From Proteus columbae (GTDB lineage Bacteria; Pseudomonadota; Gammaproteobacteria; Enterobacterales; Enterobacteriaceae), in assembly GCF_009914335.1 (NCBI RefSeq), contig NZ_CP043925.1:1860001-1924000 (forward strand): 64,000 bases of DNA. The letters run 5' to 3'. Shown piece after piece: positions 10,625-18,935 of this stretch. The notes beneath the pieces are model-generated. The model saw only the letters and a list, made by a program, of their open reading frames with translations. It did no database searches and was not told where the DNA came from. Position 1 is the stretch's first letter, and every line of letters starts with the position of its first letter. Made by a program: the position numbers and the translations under genes.

Positions 10625-10656
10625 TAAAAAACCACCTGATAAACAGGTGGTTTTAA
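10625..10656 (-). terminator. Terminator of add
   Basis: CCACCTG (10632-10638) pairs perfectly with CAGGTGG (10644-10650) around a 5-base loop. Reading leftward it is followed by a T-rich run (10625-10631), and the opposite strand also has TTTT, so it may work in both directions. Confidence 0.85.
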
Positions 10657-10674
10657 TCAAAAAGCGATCAAATA

Positions 10675-11676
10675 TTAACGTGAGCTTACTTTTTTAATTA
10701 ATGCGTCACGTTCTGCTTGGCTAATAAATGCCATTCTTAAGCCATTAATCTGTGTTTGGCGGATTTGCTCTGGCGTTAATCCAGCAGCAGGCGCCGCAAC
10801 GGTATATTCGTGTTTTAGCTCAATACCCTCAACCGCAGGATCATCGGTATTAAGAGAGGCAATAATGCCATGCTCTAAAAATATTTTTAAAGGATGCTCT
10901 GCTAATGAATTGATAGTACTGGTTTGAATATTTGACGTTAAGCAAGACTCAATACCAATTTGGTGCTCGGCAAGGTAATCCATTAAGCGTGGATCTTCAA
11001 TCGCTTTAACACCATGACCAATACGACTTGCACCCAATTCTTTAATGGCATGCCAGATACTTTCTGCACCCGCCGCTTCACCAGCATGAACCGTAATATT
11101 CCAGCCAGTATCACGAGCACGATTAAAATGAGGTTGGAATAAATGACCAGGAAAACCTAATTCATCACCCGCTAAATCAAGCGCTGTAATTTTATCTTGA
11201 TGTTTTAGTAAGCCATTTAATTCTTGTTGGCAGGCGTTTTCACCAAAGGTACGGCTTAAAATACCGATTAGACGAATATCTACATCGTGTGATTGTCGTG
11301 CGCTTTGTACACCATCAACAATGGCTTCCACGACACCTTCAACCGGTAATTGATGTTTCATTGCCATATAATAAGGTGAGAATCGCAGCTCAGCGTAATC
11401 GATACCAGCATTAACCACATCTACTACGTTTTCATAAGCAACACGATGACATGCGTCTAAATCAGCTAAAACCGCCACCCCCCAATCTAATTTTTGTAAA
11501 AAGCTAACAAGGCTTGGCTCATTTTTTGTAATTTGTACATGAGGGCGCAATGCTTCTAATTCATAAGCTGGTAGCGCAATATTATGTTGTTTTGCTAACT
11601 CTAAAATAGTTTGAGGGCGGATATTACCATCTAAATGGCGATGTAAATCGGTTAAAGGCAACTGTGTGTCAATCAC
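10675..11676 (-). CDS. add: Adenosine deaminase
   Basis: A 333-residue zinc enzyme that deaminates adenosine and deoxyadenosine to inosine in purine salvage. Metal and catalytic motifs are intact: H12-x-H14 in [15 protein letters not shown] with the catalytic glutamate, RIGHGVKAI, and NTDDP with the final metal-binding aspartate. It closely matches E. coli Add over the full length. In E. coli add also lies next to ydgJ, so the neighbourhood is conserved although a DUF2007 gene and yfeH now sit between them. A second, different adenosine deaminase-like gene is at 31350. Confidence 0.96.
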   Translation of the reverse strand: MIDTQLPLTDLHRHLDGNIRPQTILELAKQHNIALPAYELEALRPHVQITKNEPSLVSFLQKLDWGVAVLADLDACHRVAYENVVDVVNAGIDYAELRFSPYYMAMKHQLPVEGVVEAIVDGVQSARQSHDVDIRLIGILSRTFGENACQQELNGLLKHQDKITALDLAGDELGFPGHLFQPHFNRARDTGWNITVHAGEAAGAESIWHAIKELGASRIGHGVKAIEDPRLMDYLAEHQIGIESCLTSNIQTSTINSLAEHPLKIFLEHGIIASLNTDDPAVEGIELKHEYTVAAPAAGLTPEQIRQTQINGLRMAFISQAERDALIKKVSSR

Positions 11677-12345
11677 GCGTTATTTTCCTTTTAATAGAAA
11701 TAATGAAAATCTATCGTTTATAGTGATTTTCTTATAATCGGGTAAATATAAATGAGTTGCAGATAATTATGACTGATTTTTATTTTATTCACTAACAAAT
11801 AAACTTAAATTGGCTATTTTTAAAACTGAAAATGCAGTTTTTTCTCGATTTTAAGTTAAAAAATAAAAAATGGGAAAAAGACATGTTTATTTATTAGCTA
11901 CAATATTCAATGTAATTGACGTGTATTATCAGGTTAATTGATACATTAAAAATTAAGTTTAAAAATATTTATCATTATAATTGAAATGTCTTATCAGTTA
12001 TTTTGATAGGTTTTGAAGGGGGAAATCAGTAAAAAAATAACTGAGATATCATTTTGTTATGGTTTTCTTTAATAGGTGGCTTGTTTGTCACGGGTTAAAG
12101 CAATTGAATAAAGAATGAAAAGATTATTTTTATAAAAATAACAAAGTTTGTTTTTTCTTGAATTTATTTATATAAATAAAATAGAACTAAAAAATAGAAT
12201 ATCTCTTTTATTAAATAAGGGATAAAGAATAGGGAATTAACGCCATAATAGATTGCTGTTAAATAAATATATTCAGCTGAATGTAATTATTTCCACAATG
12301 ATTTTTTAATAGAAACCTAATTATTTTAAATTAAGGCATATAAAT
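11677..12345. other. AT-rich intergenic region upstream of the VWA gene
   Basis: No gene is visible in 669 bases on either strand. The sequence is clearly richer in A and T than its surroundings, with many A/T runs. It must contain the promoters of add (right end of that gene) and of the VWA gene. A perfect 12-base palindrome, ATTCAGCTGAAT, lies at 12271-12282, 64 bases before the VWA start, and could be an operator. Such AT-rich DNA is often bound by H-NS, which is an inference here. Confidence 0.6.
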
Positions 12346-13314
12346 ATGAATGAGAATTCTGATTTTAGTTTCGAAAAGAAAAATAATAATATACAACACC
12401 AATTAATGTCTAAAATACTTCCGCCTTCATCCGCAAATAATCTTACTTATGGCTCACAAGTCGTTACGGGTGATGGTACGATTGCGTTAGATTTAGTTGT
12501 CGTGATTGATACCAGTGGTTCTATGTCTGATGAGTCGTCAGATTTAAGTAAAGATATTGATATTGCAATACAAAAAGCACTGGAAAATTGCCCATCAAAA
12601 CTTCGGGTGACTTTTTTAGGTATTGAAGGTACATGGGATGATACTAAATTTGATCAATCAGCTAGTGACTATTTAAAAGCGCTAGGCGTACCTGAAAGTC
12701 GCTTACAGGCAAGAAAGCCTTTTAAAGAGGCTGATGGGCGTGATCATGCGGGTAATAAAGAAGATTTATGTCGTGCAGTGATTGATTTAAGTAAGCATTT
12801 TGATTGGCGTGATGGTGCTCGTCGTGCTATTTTTGTTTTGGGTGATGAAGGTATGGAAGGTGGCGGAGGTATATTGACCAACGCGGCAAAGATAAAAAAT
12901 GACGAAGCGATTGCTGTTGCCCAACAAGAAAAAGTCAAAGTATATACCTACCAAGGAACGCCAGACGATAGTGCAACGAACCTCGATCGTTTCCCAAGTG
13001 TGGCTGATAGAGATCGCGTAACAAAAGAGTATATACGTTTAGCGGAGCAAACAGGGGGACGCTCGTATATTTACACCACAGGCATTGCGAATTTCTCTTT
13101 AGTATTACAAGAAATTCTCTGTGATAGTTTGACACTACCGAACATTCCTAAGCCGAATGAAAAAACATCTAGCTGTAGTCAAGTCTGCGCACAATTCACG
13201 TCTATTATGTCAACAGTAAATACGCTTGCTGGAATAGTTAATAAAGCTATTGATTCTTGTTGCAAAGAGGAATGGAATAATCACCATATTCTGGTTAAAG
13301 ATCGCGATTGTTAA
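12346..13314 (+). CDS. Von Willebrand factor A domain protein, orphan
   Basis: A 322-residue protein with no signal peptide or membrane helix. The VWA domain starts near residue 46 (IALDLVVVIDTSGSM) with the MIDAS metal site D55-x-S57-x-S59; FVLGDEGMEGG around 163-173 is the expected later acidic strand, with D167 a candidate metal-site residue. The domain runs to about residue 250 (IYTTGIANFSLVLQEIL). The C-terminal 60 residues hold six cysteines in a CSQVC, CC and final C pattern. AAGG lies 9 bases before the ATG. The gene stands alone between an AT-rich gap and a strong terminator. VWA proteins bind partner proteins through the metal; no partner is encoded nearby. I do not recognise a named family. 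Confidence 0.85.
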   Translation: MNENSDFSFEKKNNNIQHQLMSKILPPSSANNLTYGSQVVTGDGTIALDLVVVIDTSGSMSDESSDLSKDIDIAIQKALENCPSKLRVTFLGIEGTWDDTKFDQSASDYLKALGVPESRLQARKPFKEADGRDHAGNKEDLCRAVIDLSKHFDWRDGARRAIFVLGDEGMEGGGGILTNAAKIKNDEAIAVAQQEKVKVYTYQGTPDDSATNLDRFPSVADRDRVTKEYIRLAEQTGGRSYIYTTGIANFSLVLQEILCDSLTLPNIPKPNEKTSSCSQVCAQFTSIMSTVNTLAGIVNKAIDSCCKEEWNNHHILVKDRDC

Positions 13315-13328
13315 TTAAAATACGATGC

Positions 13329-13380
13329 GAAAAAAACACCCCATTATGTTATTCACAAATGGGGTGTTTATTTATTTTTT
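13329..13380 (+). terminator. Bidirectional terminator between VWA gene and ydgA
   Basis: AAACACCCCATT (13334-13345) pairs perfectly with AATGGGGTGTTT (13358-13369), followed by TTTATTTATTTTTT. The left flank (GAAAAAA) gives the T-run on the other strand, so it can end both converging transcripts. Confidence 0.88.
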
Positions 13381-13441
13381 ACCAGATTCTTGTTTTAACA
13401 GATGATTGTTTTAACAACGTACCGTTCTAACAAAAAGTTAA

Positions 13442-15127
13442 TTATTGAGCTTGTGCTGGTTGCTCAGGAATTAAGATTTCTTGTTCTTCGATAATAGCTG
13501 GATCTTCAGTGATTTCTTCTTGATAACCTTCTTCTGAATAATCAGAATCATCGTAATCATAAGATGATGCGCCCATACCGAATAACATTGCTGCTAAACC
13601 TAACATTTGAGGAGCTTGGGTCACTTCCATAAATTCATCAAAAGTATAAGTTTTACCATTCATGGTAAATTTATCAGCAGCATAGTTCAGTTTCATGTTT
13701 AATGCGTTACCATCTTGAGCCAGTAACATCAGAGGTAATGCATCTTTCTCGTCTTGAGAAATTTGGTTGATATTTTGTTGTAGCTCAGTTTTTAACTGTT
13801 CAATATCAGCCGCTGTTGTTGCTTCGATCTCTTTTTTATCTTCATCTGTTAATGCGGTTTCTTGGTAACGAGCCGCATCAAGATATTGAGTGGTGTTACG
13901 GAATTCAGCTAACATTGGAAGAGATAAATCAACATTGAAATCAATGTTTTTAAACAGATAGTTAAATAACTCTGCTGGTGATTTCTCTTGGCTTTCTAAT
14001 ACTTTAACGTTAAAAGCATTTAAGTCTAAGTTAAAGGCTAACTTACTTGCACCGCTTTTATTTGTTAAAGAGGCTTCATCGATACGGAAAACTAAGCCTT
14101 TTTCCAGAACATCACGAACGGCTTGTTCAACCATTTCTGAACTGTCGAAATGATTTTTATTCCACGGTAACAATGAGTTGTTATAAACTTTGGTTAATAA
14201 CAACATAGCATCTGGATCAGCTTTATCAATTGAATAGCCAAATTTACCTGCACCAAATTCGAGTCCTGCAACATTTAGTGACTTAAAGTAATAAGTTTGA
14301 GAGATGTTAAAGAGCTTATCTTTGATATCACTTTTTGTTGTCAGAGAAAAATCTTTCAGCGAGAAATCAGACGCTTTGTCTTTACTGGTATGTGCAATTT
14401 CAGCAAAACTTAATAACTGCTCATTAAATAAGTATTGATCGTTATTAACTTTTGTTCCTGCAACAGAACCCGCGATATTTTTAATTGTGAAAGTTTCTTC
14501 ACCTTCTTTAGTCACAACAACTTGGTCACCTTTAACTTTGGTTGTGAAGTTTGTTGCATCTTTATCTGATGAGAATTCAACCGTTAGAGGCGTCGTTTTA
14601 ACGGTGTCACCATTTTCAGTAAAATCGATAGGATTTAGTTTCGCTTCACCTGAAACTCCACCATCGAATGCTAAAGAAGTATGGATATCAAAAATAGATT
14701 TCTCTTTAGTCAGTTTGAATAATTCTTTCGTTGTATCATTGTTGACCAACGTATTATTCATTGCTGCTAATTTGGGTGCTAAATTAAACTTAGCCAGATC
14801 AGAAAGAGGGAATGGACCATGATCAATATCGGTAGTGAAGATAACTTCTTCTACTTTTTTCTCTTGGTCTGCATCACTAGCATCTTTTGAAATCACGACA
14901 GCAAAGTCTGCATTAGAGGTAAAAACCCCTTTCTTATAGTCACGAATTTCAAGTTTAACATCAGCGCCAAATTGTGCATTTTTAGCAAGTTGCGCTAATT
15001 GGACATTAGCTAGTTTCGTTTCTTCCTGTAAGCGACTTTCAATTTTGCTGCCCATGTACCACGACGCACCAGTCCAAACAACACCCAGTGCGACGATAAC
15101 ACCAACAGCGACAAGCGATTTCTTCAT
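13442..15127 (-). CDS. ydgA: DUF945 protein YdgA
   Basis: A 561-residue protein that begins with a membrane anchor or uncleaved signal (MKKSLVAVGVIVALGVVWTG) and continues as a long soluble, presumably periplasmic, domain rich in beta-forming repeats (DUF945). ASWYMGSKIESRL is a family hallmark. The C-terminal 45 residues are very acidic and tyrosine-rich (SSYDYDDSDYSEEG), then end in a Pro/Ile/Glu-rich tail. E. coli ydgA is also next to the fum genes, supporting the call. Function is not well established; it has been reported as an inner-membrane dimer in E. coli. Confidence 0.88.
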   Translation of the reverse strand: MKKSLVAVGVIVALGVVWTGASWYMGSKIESRLQEETKLANVQLAQLAKNAQFGADVKLEIRDYKKGVFTSNADFAVVISKDASDADQEKKVEEVIFTTDIDHGPFPLSDLAKFNLAPKLAAMNNTLVNNDTTKELFKLTKEKSIFDIHTSLAFDGGVSGEAKLNPIDFTENGDTVKTTPLTVEFSSDKDATNFTTKVKGDQVVVTKEGEETFTIKNIAGSVAGTKVNNDQYLFNEQLLSFAEIAHTSKDKASDFSLKDFSLTTKSDIKDKLFNISQTYYFKSLNVAGLEFGAGKFGYSIDKADPDAMLLLTKVYNNSLLPWNKNHFDSSEMVEQAVRDVLEKGLVFRIDEASLTNKSGASKLAFNLDLNAFNVKVLESQEKSPAELFNYLFKNIDFNVDLSLPMLAEFRNTTQYLDAARYQETALTDEDKKEIEATTAADIEQLKTELQQNINQISQDEKDALPLMLLAQDGNALNMKLNYAADKFTMNGKTYTFDEFMEVTQAPQMLGLAAMLFGMGASSYDYDDSDYSEEGYQEEITEDPAIIEEQEILIPEQPAQAQ

Positions 15128-15708
15128 AATTCTAGTCCATCCTCTGTGTACATCCGGCGATGTACGTTATAAAGGCTGTTTTGTAACCCTTAAACAACCC
15201 GATAAATTGGTGATAAATTTTACTAAATTTAAATATAGATAATCCACATATGTACATCGCCATCTATATTAACCGTAAATATAGATTTAGTGGAATAAAA
15301 TCGCAATCAGAACTTACTTAGTTACTCGCTAACATAATGAGTTTAAAGCAAAATGAATATGATTTATAAGGTAAATAAAATAAGCATTAAAAACGTCTTT
15401 TTTTACTCTTTTTTCGATTTAGACAATATTTAATTGTGATGTAATTCTATTTATGATGAATAATAAAGGCTCATAATAAGTATGGATATAAATATGAAAG
15501 CTTAAATAATAATGTTGGCAACGAAATAAGGTCGCTAACCGTATTTTTCTAAAAAAAATCAACAGATTTCATTCTGTTATAAATTTCATAAGCTCGCTTT
15601 AGCTCTCATATTTATTATTCTGTTTATGGCATGATACTGGTATCCGAGTTATTTACTAGAAAGTGATTCGGAATTAATCAATTATTCTGTGTACTTAAGG
15701 AGATTGAA
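15128..15708. other. Intergenic region between ydgA and fumC
   Basis: This 581-base gap separates divergent genes and contains no convincing ORF. It is AT-rich and must hold both promoters. A plausible -10 (CATGATACT near 15630) lies about 70 bases before fumC. I found no clear SoxS, CRP or FNR site by eye. Confidence 0.5.
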
Positions 15709-17106
15709 ATGGCAGCCACTCGCATTGAAAAAGACTCAATGGGGCAAATCGAAGTACCTGCTGACCAGTTATGGGGAGCTCAAACGCAGCGTTCTCTTGA
15801 ACACTTCCGTATTTCAGTTGAAAAAATGCCTGTTGCACTTATCCATGCACTTGCTATCACGAAGAAAGCAGCCGCTGGTGTTAACATGGATTTAGGTTTA
15901 TTACCAAAAGAGCGCGCTGATGCAATTATCGCCGCTGCAGATGAAGTGCTTGCAGGTAAACACCCAACTGAATTCCCATTAGCAATCTGGCAGACCGGTT
16001 CTGGCACTCAATCAAACATGAATATGAATGAAGTGTTAGCTAACCGTGGTAGTGAGATACTTGGTGGTATCCGTGGCATGGAACGCAAAATCCATCCGAA
16101 TGATGATGTTAACAAAAGTCAAAGTTCAAATGATGTGTTCCCAACTGCCATGCATGTCGCTGCTGTTATTGCATTACGTCAGGATTTACTGCCAGAATTA
16201 AAATCACTGCTGAAAGTATTCAAAGAGAAAGCAGAAGCTTTCCATGACATCGTTAAAATTGGTCGTACTCACCTGCAAGATGCGACACCACTGACATTAG
16301 GTCAAGAGATCTCTGGTTGGGCTGCTATGCTTGAGCACAGCATCAAACATATCGATGATTCCGTTCCTCATGTTTGTGAATTAGCGCTCGGTGGTACAGC
16401 AGTGGGTACGGGGTTAAATACCCATCCAGAATATGCTGTTCGCGTTGCTAAGCGTATCGCTGAATTATCTGGTCAGCCTTTTGTAACGGCTCCTAATAAA
16501 TTTGAAGCATTAGCAACTTGTGATGCATTAGTTCATTCACACGGTGCATTGAAAGGTTTAGCTGCATCATTAATGAAGATTGCTAATGACGTGCGTTGGT
16601 TAGCTTCTGGTCCTCGTTGTGGTATTGGCGAAATCGCTATCCCAGAAAACGAACCAGGTAGTTCAATCATGCCAGGTAAAGTTAACCCAACACAATGTGA
16701 AGCATTAACAATGTTATGTGCTCAAGTTATGGGTAATGACGTTGCTATTAATATTGGTGGCGCATCAGGTAACTTTGAACTGAACGTTTATCGCCCAATG
16801 ATCATTGATAACTTCTTACAATCAGTCCGTTTATTGGCTGATGGTATGCGTAGTTTCAATGAGCACTGTGCAATTGGTATTGAGCCAAACCGTGAACGTA
16901 TTAATAAACTACTGCATGAATCATTGATGCTAGTTACTGCGTTAAATACTCATATCGGTTACGACAAAGCCGCTGAAATTGCTAAGAAAGCACATAAAGA
17001 AGGCTTAACGCTAAAAGAATCTGCATTGAAACTGAACTATCTGACATCGGAAGAATTCGATAGCTGGGTTCGTCCAGAAGATATGGTTGGTAGCATGAAA
17101 AAATAA
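15709..17106 (+). CDS. fumC: Fumarate hydratase, class II
   Basis: A 465-residue iron-independent, oxidation-resistant fumarase that interconverts fumarate and malate in the TCA cycle. The superfamily signature [11 protein letters not shown] near residue 317 and the substrate-site segments [14 protein letters not shown] and [10 protein letters not shown] are intact. The ATG at 15709 follows AAGGAG with six bases of spacing. Unlike E. coli there is no fumA next to it. The gene is followed by a good terminator at 17136. Confidence 0.97.
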   Translation: MAATRIEKDSMGQIEVPADQLWGAQTQRSLEHFRISVEKMPVALIHALAITKKAAAGVNMDLGLLPKERADAIIAAADEVLAGKHPTEFPLAIWQTGSGTQSNMNMNEVLANRGSEILGGIRGMERKIHPNDDVNKSQSSNDVFPTAMHVAAVIALRQDLLPELKSLLKVFKEKAEAFHDIVKIGRTHLQDATPLTLGQEISGWAAMLEHSIKHIDDSVPHVCELALGGTAVGTGLNTHPEYAVRVAKRIAELSGQPFVTAPNKFEALATCDALVHSHGALKGLAASLMKIANDVRWLASGPRCGIGEIAIPENEPGSSIMPGKVNPTQCEALTMLCAQVMGNDVAINIGGASGNFELNVYRPMIIDNFLQSVRLLADGMRSFNEHCAIGIEPNRERINKLLHESLMLVTALNTHIGYDKAAEIAKKAHKEGLTLKESALKLNYLTSEEFDSWVRPEDMVGSMKK

Positions 17107-17135
17107 GTGTTAGATACACTTATTTAACCGATATT

Positions 17136-17165
17136 AAATCCCGCTATGATGGCGGGATTTTTAGA
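17136..17165 (+). terminator. fumC terminator
   Basis: AAATCCCGC (17136-17144) pairs with GCGGGATTT (17152-17160) and is followed by TTT. It ends 17 bases before the next start codon, so the small gene downstream probably depends on read-through or on a promoter inside this short gap. Confidence 0.8.
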
Positions 17166-17181
17166 TCTTATAGGAAAAATA

Positions 17182-17541
17182 ATGACTGAAGAAATTACGT
17201 TTACTGCGACAGAAGTGAATTGCTATGTCGAAGATGATGTCACCATTATCGGAATAGGGGATGATGCTGTATCTCCTGATCATTTCATTATTCTTTCAAG
17301 ATTTGATGAAGAAGATGAAGATATAGATAACTCAATTGGTTTAATGACCCATTTATCTGATATTGAAGCCATTAATACGCTCGAAAAAATTACCCTTGAT
17401 CGAAAAAATATTATCCTTGCATTAAAAAACAATGTGGTGATAACAATCCATTTAGATATTGAAGACAATCATTTTGTTCAGCTTAATGATTATCTTCAGC
17501 AAATCCTTCAAGGAAGCTCAATTAAACTTATTGAAAAATAA
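17182..17541 (+). CDS. Small acidic protein, possibly Imm10-like
   Basis: A 119-residue, strongly acidic protein (for example FDEEDEDIDNSIG near residue 42) with no signal or membrane segment. The start at 17182 follows TAGGAAA; an earlier in-frame codon overlaps the fumC terminator hairpin and is unlikely. The alternation of short beta strands, acidic turns and a C-terminal strand-helix (VVITIHLDIEDNHFVQLNDYLQQIL) reminds me of the Imm10 immunity-protein family, whose members counter contact-delivered toxins. No toxin gene is adjacent, so this is only a resemblance. It sits between fumC and tus, convergent with tus. Confidence 0.6.
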   Translation: MTEEITFTATEVNCYVEDDVTIIGIGDDAVSPDHFIILSRFDEEDEDIDNSIGLMTHLSDIEAINTLEKITLDRKNIILALKNNVVITIHLDIEDNHFVQLNDYLQQILQGSSIKLIEK

Positions 17542-17549
17542 GATATTCT

Positions 17550-18479
17550 CTATTTTTCAATATACAAATGCATTCTTGGAATAATTAATTGCAGCTTTTT
17601 AGCTTTAGGGCGATGGCGAATTTGAATGTTATCGGCATCATAATCAGGAAGTTCGCCAATAACGGGTTTAAAGTCGCTCTCTTTATCAATATAGAAAGCT
17701 AATAAAGGCAAAGGACACGCATATTGCACTTGTTTTTGAAGTTCTGAATACCAAACACGCGCAATAGGTTGCACTTTGACAGGACGCTTTATTTTTAATT
17801 TTGTATTTTCAGGTAATTGAGAAAGAGTGATGATCTCTTTATCCAGACGTTCAGCCCATTGTTCACTGGTATAAGGAGGGACTGCTCGATTGGCTTCGCG
17901 ACTTTTTTCTAATTGAGTCAAAACATCGTTACGCGTTAAATTCTTAATAATATTTTTATTCGCCCAACCAAAACGCACTGTATCTGGATCAGACAATAGA
18001 GTGAGGGTACGATAAGCATTGAGCGTAATTAAGCCTTTTAGTTGATTATGGACGAAATCAAAACGCTCTTCCTTCGATATACCAGACTCTTTAGTAACAA
18101 TATCGGAAAGCTGTTTTTTTAATAAATTAATTTGCTCAACTTGTTTTTTTACAGACTTAAATGTTTGATTATCTGTACTAAAGCAAAGCACTCCGGGTAA
18201 ACGAATAGCACGCTTACTACTGATGTGCGGTGCATTGTCATAAATAAAAAGATTCGCCATTAGCTTTAAAGTGAGATCTCTAGCTTCCTCATTATAACAA
18301 GGTGACACCGTAACGCGAACAACCTCATCATGTTCCTCTTCTTTACTCACTTCAGGTAATTCAAATACTGCTGATGGTAATAAAGTTAAATTTTTCAACA
18401 CATCAGTTAGCTTTTTAATTTCAATTTCTAATTGCTGAAAACAGAGATTGAATTGCTCAATTAAATCATATCGATTCAT
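17550..18479 (-). CDS. tus: Replication terminus site-binding protein Tus
   Basis: A 309-residue monomeric DNA-binding protein (E. coli also 309) that binds Ter sites and stops replication forks arriving from one side. Residues known from the E. coli structure to be important are at identical positions: E49, K89, H144 (contact of the flipped cytosine in the locked complex), R198 and Q250. Strongly conserved blocks include LITLNAYRTLTLL, RFGWANKNIIKNL and KLKIKRPVKVQPIARVWY. A Ter site overlaps its promoter just upstream, as in E. coli, implying autorepression. It converges with the small acidic gene. Confidence 0.97.
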   Translation of the reverse strand: MNRYDLIEQFNLCFQQLEIEIKKLTDVLKNLTLLPSAVFELPEVSKEEEHDEVVRVTVSPCYNEEARDLTLKLMANLFIYDNAPHISSKRAIRLPGVLCFSTDNQTFKSVKKQVEQINLLKKQLSDIVTKESGISKEERFDFVHNQLKGLITLNAYRTLTLLSDPDTVRFGWANKNIIKNLTRNDVLTQLEKSREANRAVPPYTSEQWAERLDKEIITLSQLPENTKLKIKRPVKVQPIARVWYSELQKQVQYACPLPLLAFYIDKESDFKPVIGELPDYDADNIQIRHRPKAKKLQLIIPRMHLYIEK

Positions 18480-18493
18480 CTTAACATCCTTAT

Positions 18494-18508
18494 TTAGTTA
18501 CAACATAC
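18494..18508 (-). other. Replication termination (Ter) site
   Basis: The minus strand reads GTATGTTGTAACTAA, identical to the conserved core of E. coli TerB, and lies 15 bases upstream of the tus start codon as TerB does. The G at the first core position pairs with the cytosine that flips into Tus. By the E. coli rule, forks moving leftward in this window are blocked and forks moving rightward pass. It also overlaps the predicted tus -10 element. Confidence 0.95.
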
Positions 18509-18530
18509 AATTGACCTTTGTTTAAAACAA
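18502..18530 (-). promoter_or_regulatory. Predicted tus promoter overlapping Ter
   Basis: On the minus strand TTGTTT (18525-18530) and TATGTT (18502-18507) are separated by exactly 17 bases. The -10 lies inside the Ter core, so Tus binding would repress its own gene, matching the known E. coli arrangement. Confidence 0.6.
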
Positions 18531-18591
18531 TACATTAGCTTCAGTGAAAAGTACATCGCCTAACAGCGATAAATTCCAAAAGCATGATATA

Positions 18592-18607
18592 CTGTTTATT
18601 TATACAG
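18592..18607. promoter_or_regulatory. LexA-type SOS box
   Basis: CTGTTTATTTATACAG fits the CTGT-N8-ACAG LexA consensus exactly, and the flanks (TA before, TG after) also resemble the 20-base box. It lies about 113 bases upstream of the tus start and 49 bases past the stop of the short secreted gene. No typical SOS gene follows in either direction, so the controlled transcript is unclear. Confidence 0.6.
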
Positions 18608-18655
18608 TGTGTCGTAAAAAGGGCATATTTGGATGATATTTTTCCTAAAAAGGGA

Positions 18656-18826
18656 TTATTTGATGGTTTTTGAATCAAAATTAGTTTGTTTTTCATTCGA
18701 CTGTATTAACGTTCCATCAATAACACTGCAATCTGGTTTTGTTGATGGGCACTGTTCTGTAAATGCATTTGTAAGAGATGTAAAAAAGAGAAATAGCAGG
18801 GTAATAGATAGTTTTATAATAGCCAT
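18656..18826 (-). CDS. Short secreted protein (56 aa)
   Basis: The 56 codons start with a typical Sec signal peptide, MAIIKLSITLLFLFFTSLTNA, probably cleaved after the final alanine at residue 21. (The stretch is MAIIKLSITL then LFLFFTSLTNA.) The mature peptide of about 35 residues has two cysteines (FTEQCPSTKPDC) that could form a disulfide, and a polar, mostly hydrophilic tail. AAGGA lies 8 bases before the ATG and is partly buried in a hairpin (see separate entry). A longer reading frame exists on the opposite strand, but it lacks a good signal or start context. I do not recognise a family. It lies upstream of tus, in the same direction. Confidence 0.6.
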   Translation of the reverse strand: MAIIKLSITLLFLFFTSLTNAFTEQCPSTKPDCSVIDGTLIQSNEKQTNFDSKTIK

Positions 18827-18836
18827 AATCGTAATT

Positions 18837-18870
18837 CCTTCTTAAAGAATAAGTTTATACCTTAAGAAGG
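18837..18870 (-). promoter_or_regulatory. 5' UTR hairpin covering the ribosome-binding site of the short secreted gene
   Basis: In the minus-strand transcript CCTTCTTAA (18862-18870) pairs perfectly with TTAAGAAGG (18837-18845) across a 16-base loop. The downstream arm contains the AAGG of the ribosome-binding site, so the closed form would hide it. The AU-rich stem suits a temperature- or factor-opened switch. Confidence 0.45.
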
Positions 18871-18935
18871 GAGTGCAAAATCGACAACATTAAACCGCGT
18901 TAACCTGCTTTTGCACTTTGTTAATTATCAATAAA

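Noticed and set aside
18633..18845. A 70-codon frame on the plus strand opposite the short secreted gene
   Set aside because: Its start lacks a well-placed ribosome-binding site and the protein has no recognisable feature, while the minus strand has a signal peptide and AAGGA.
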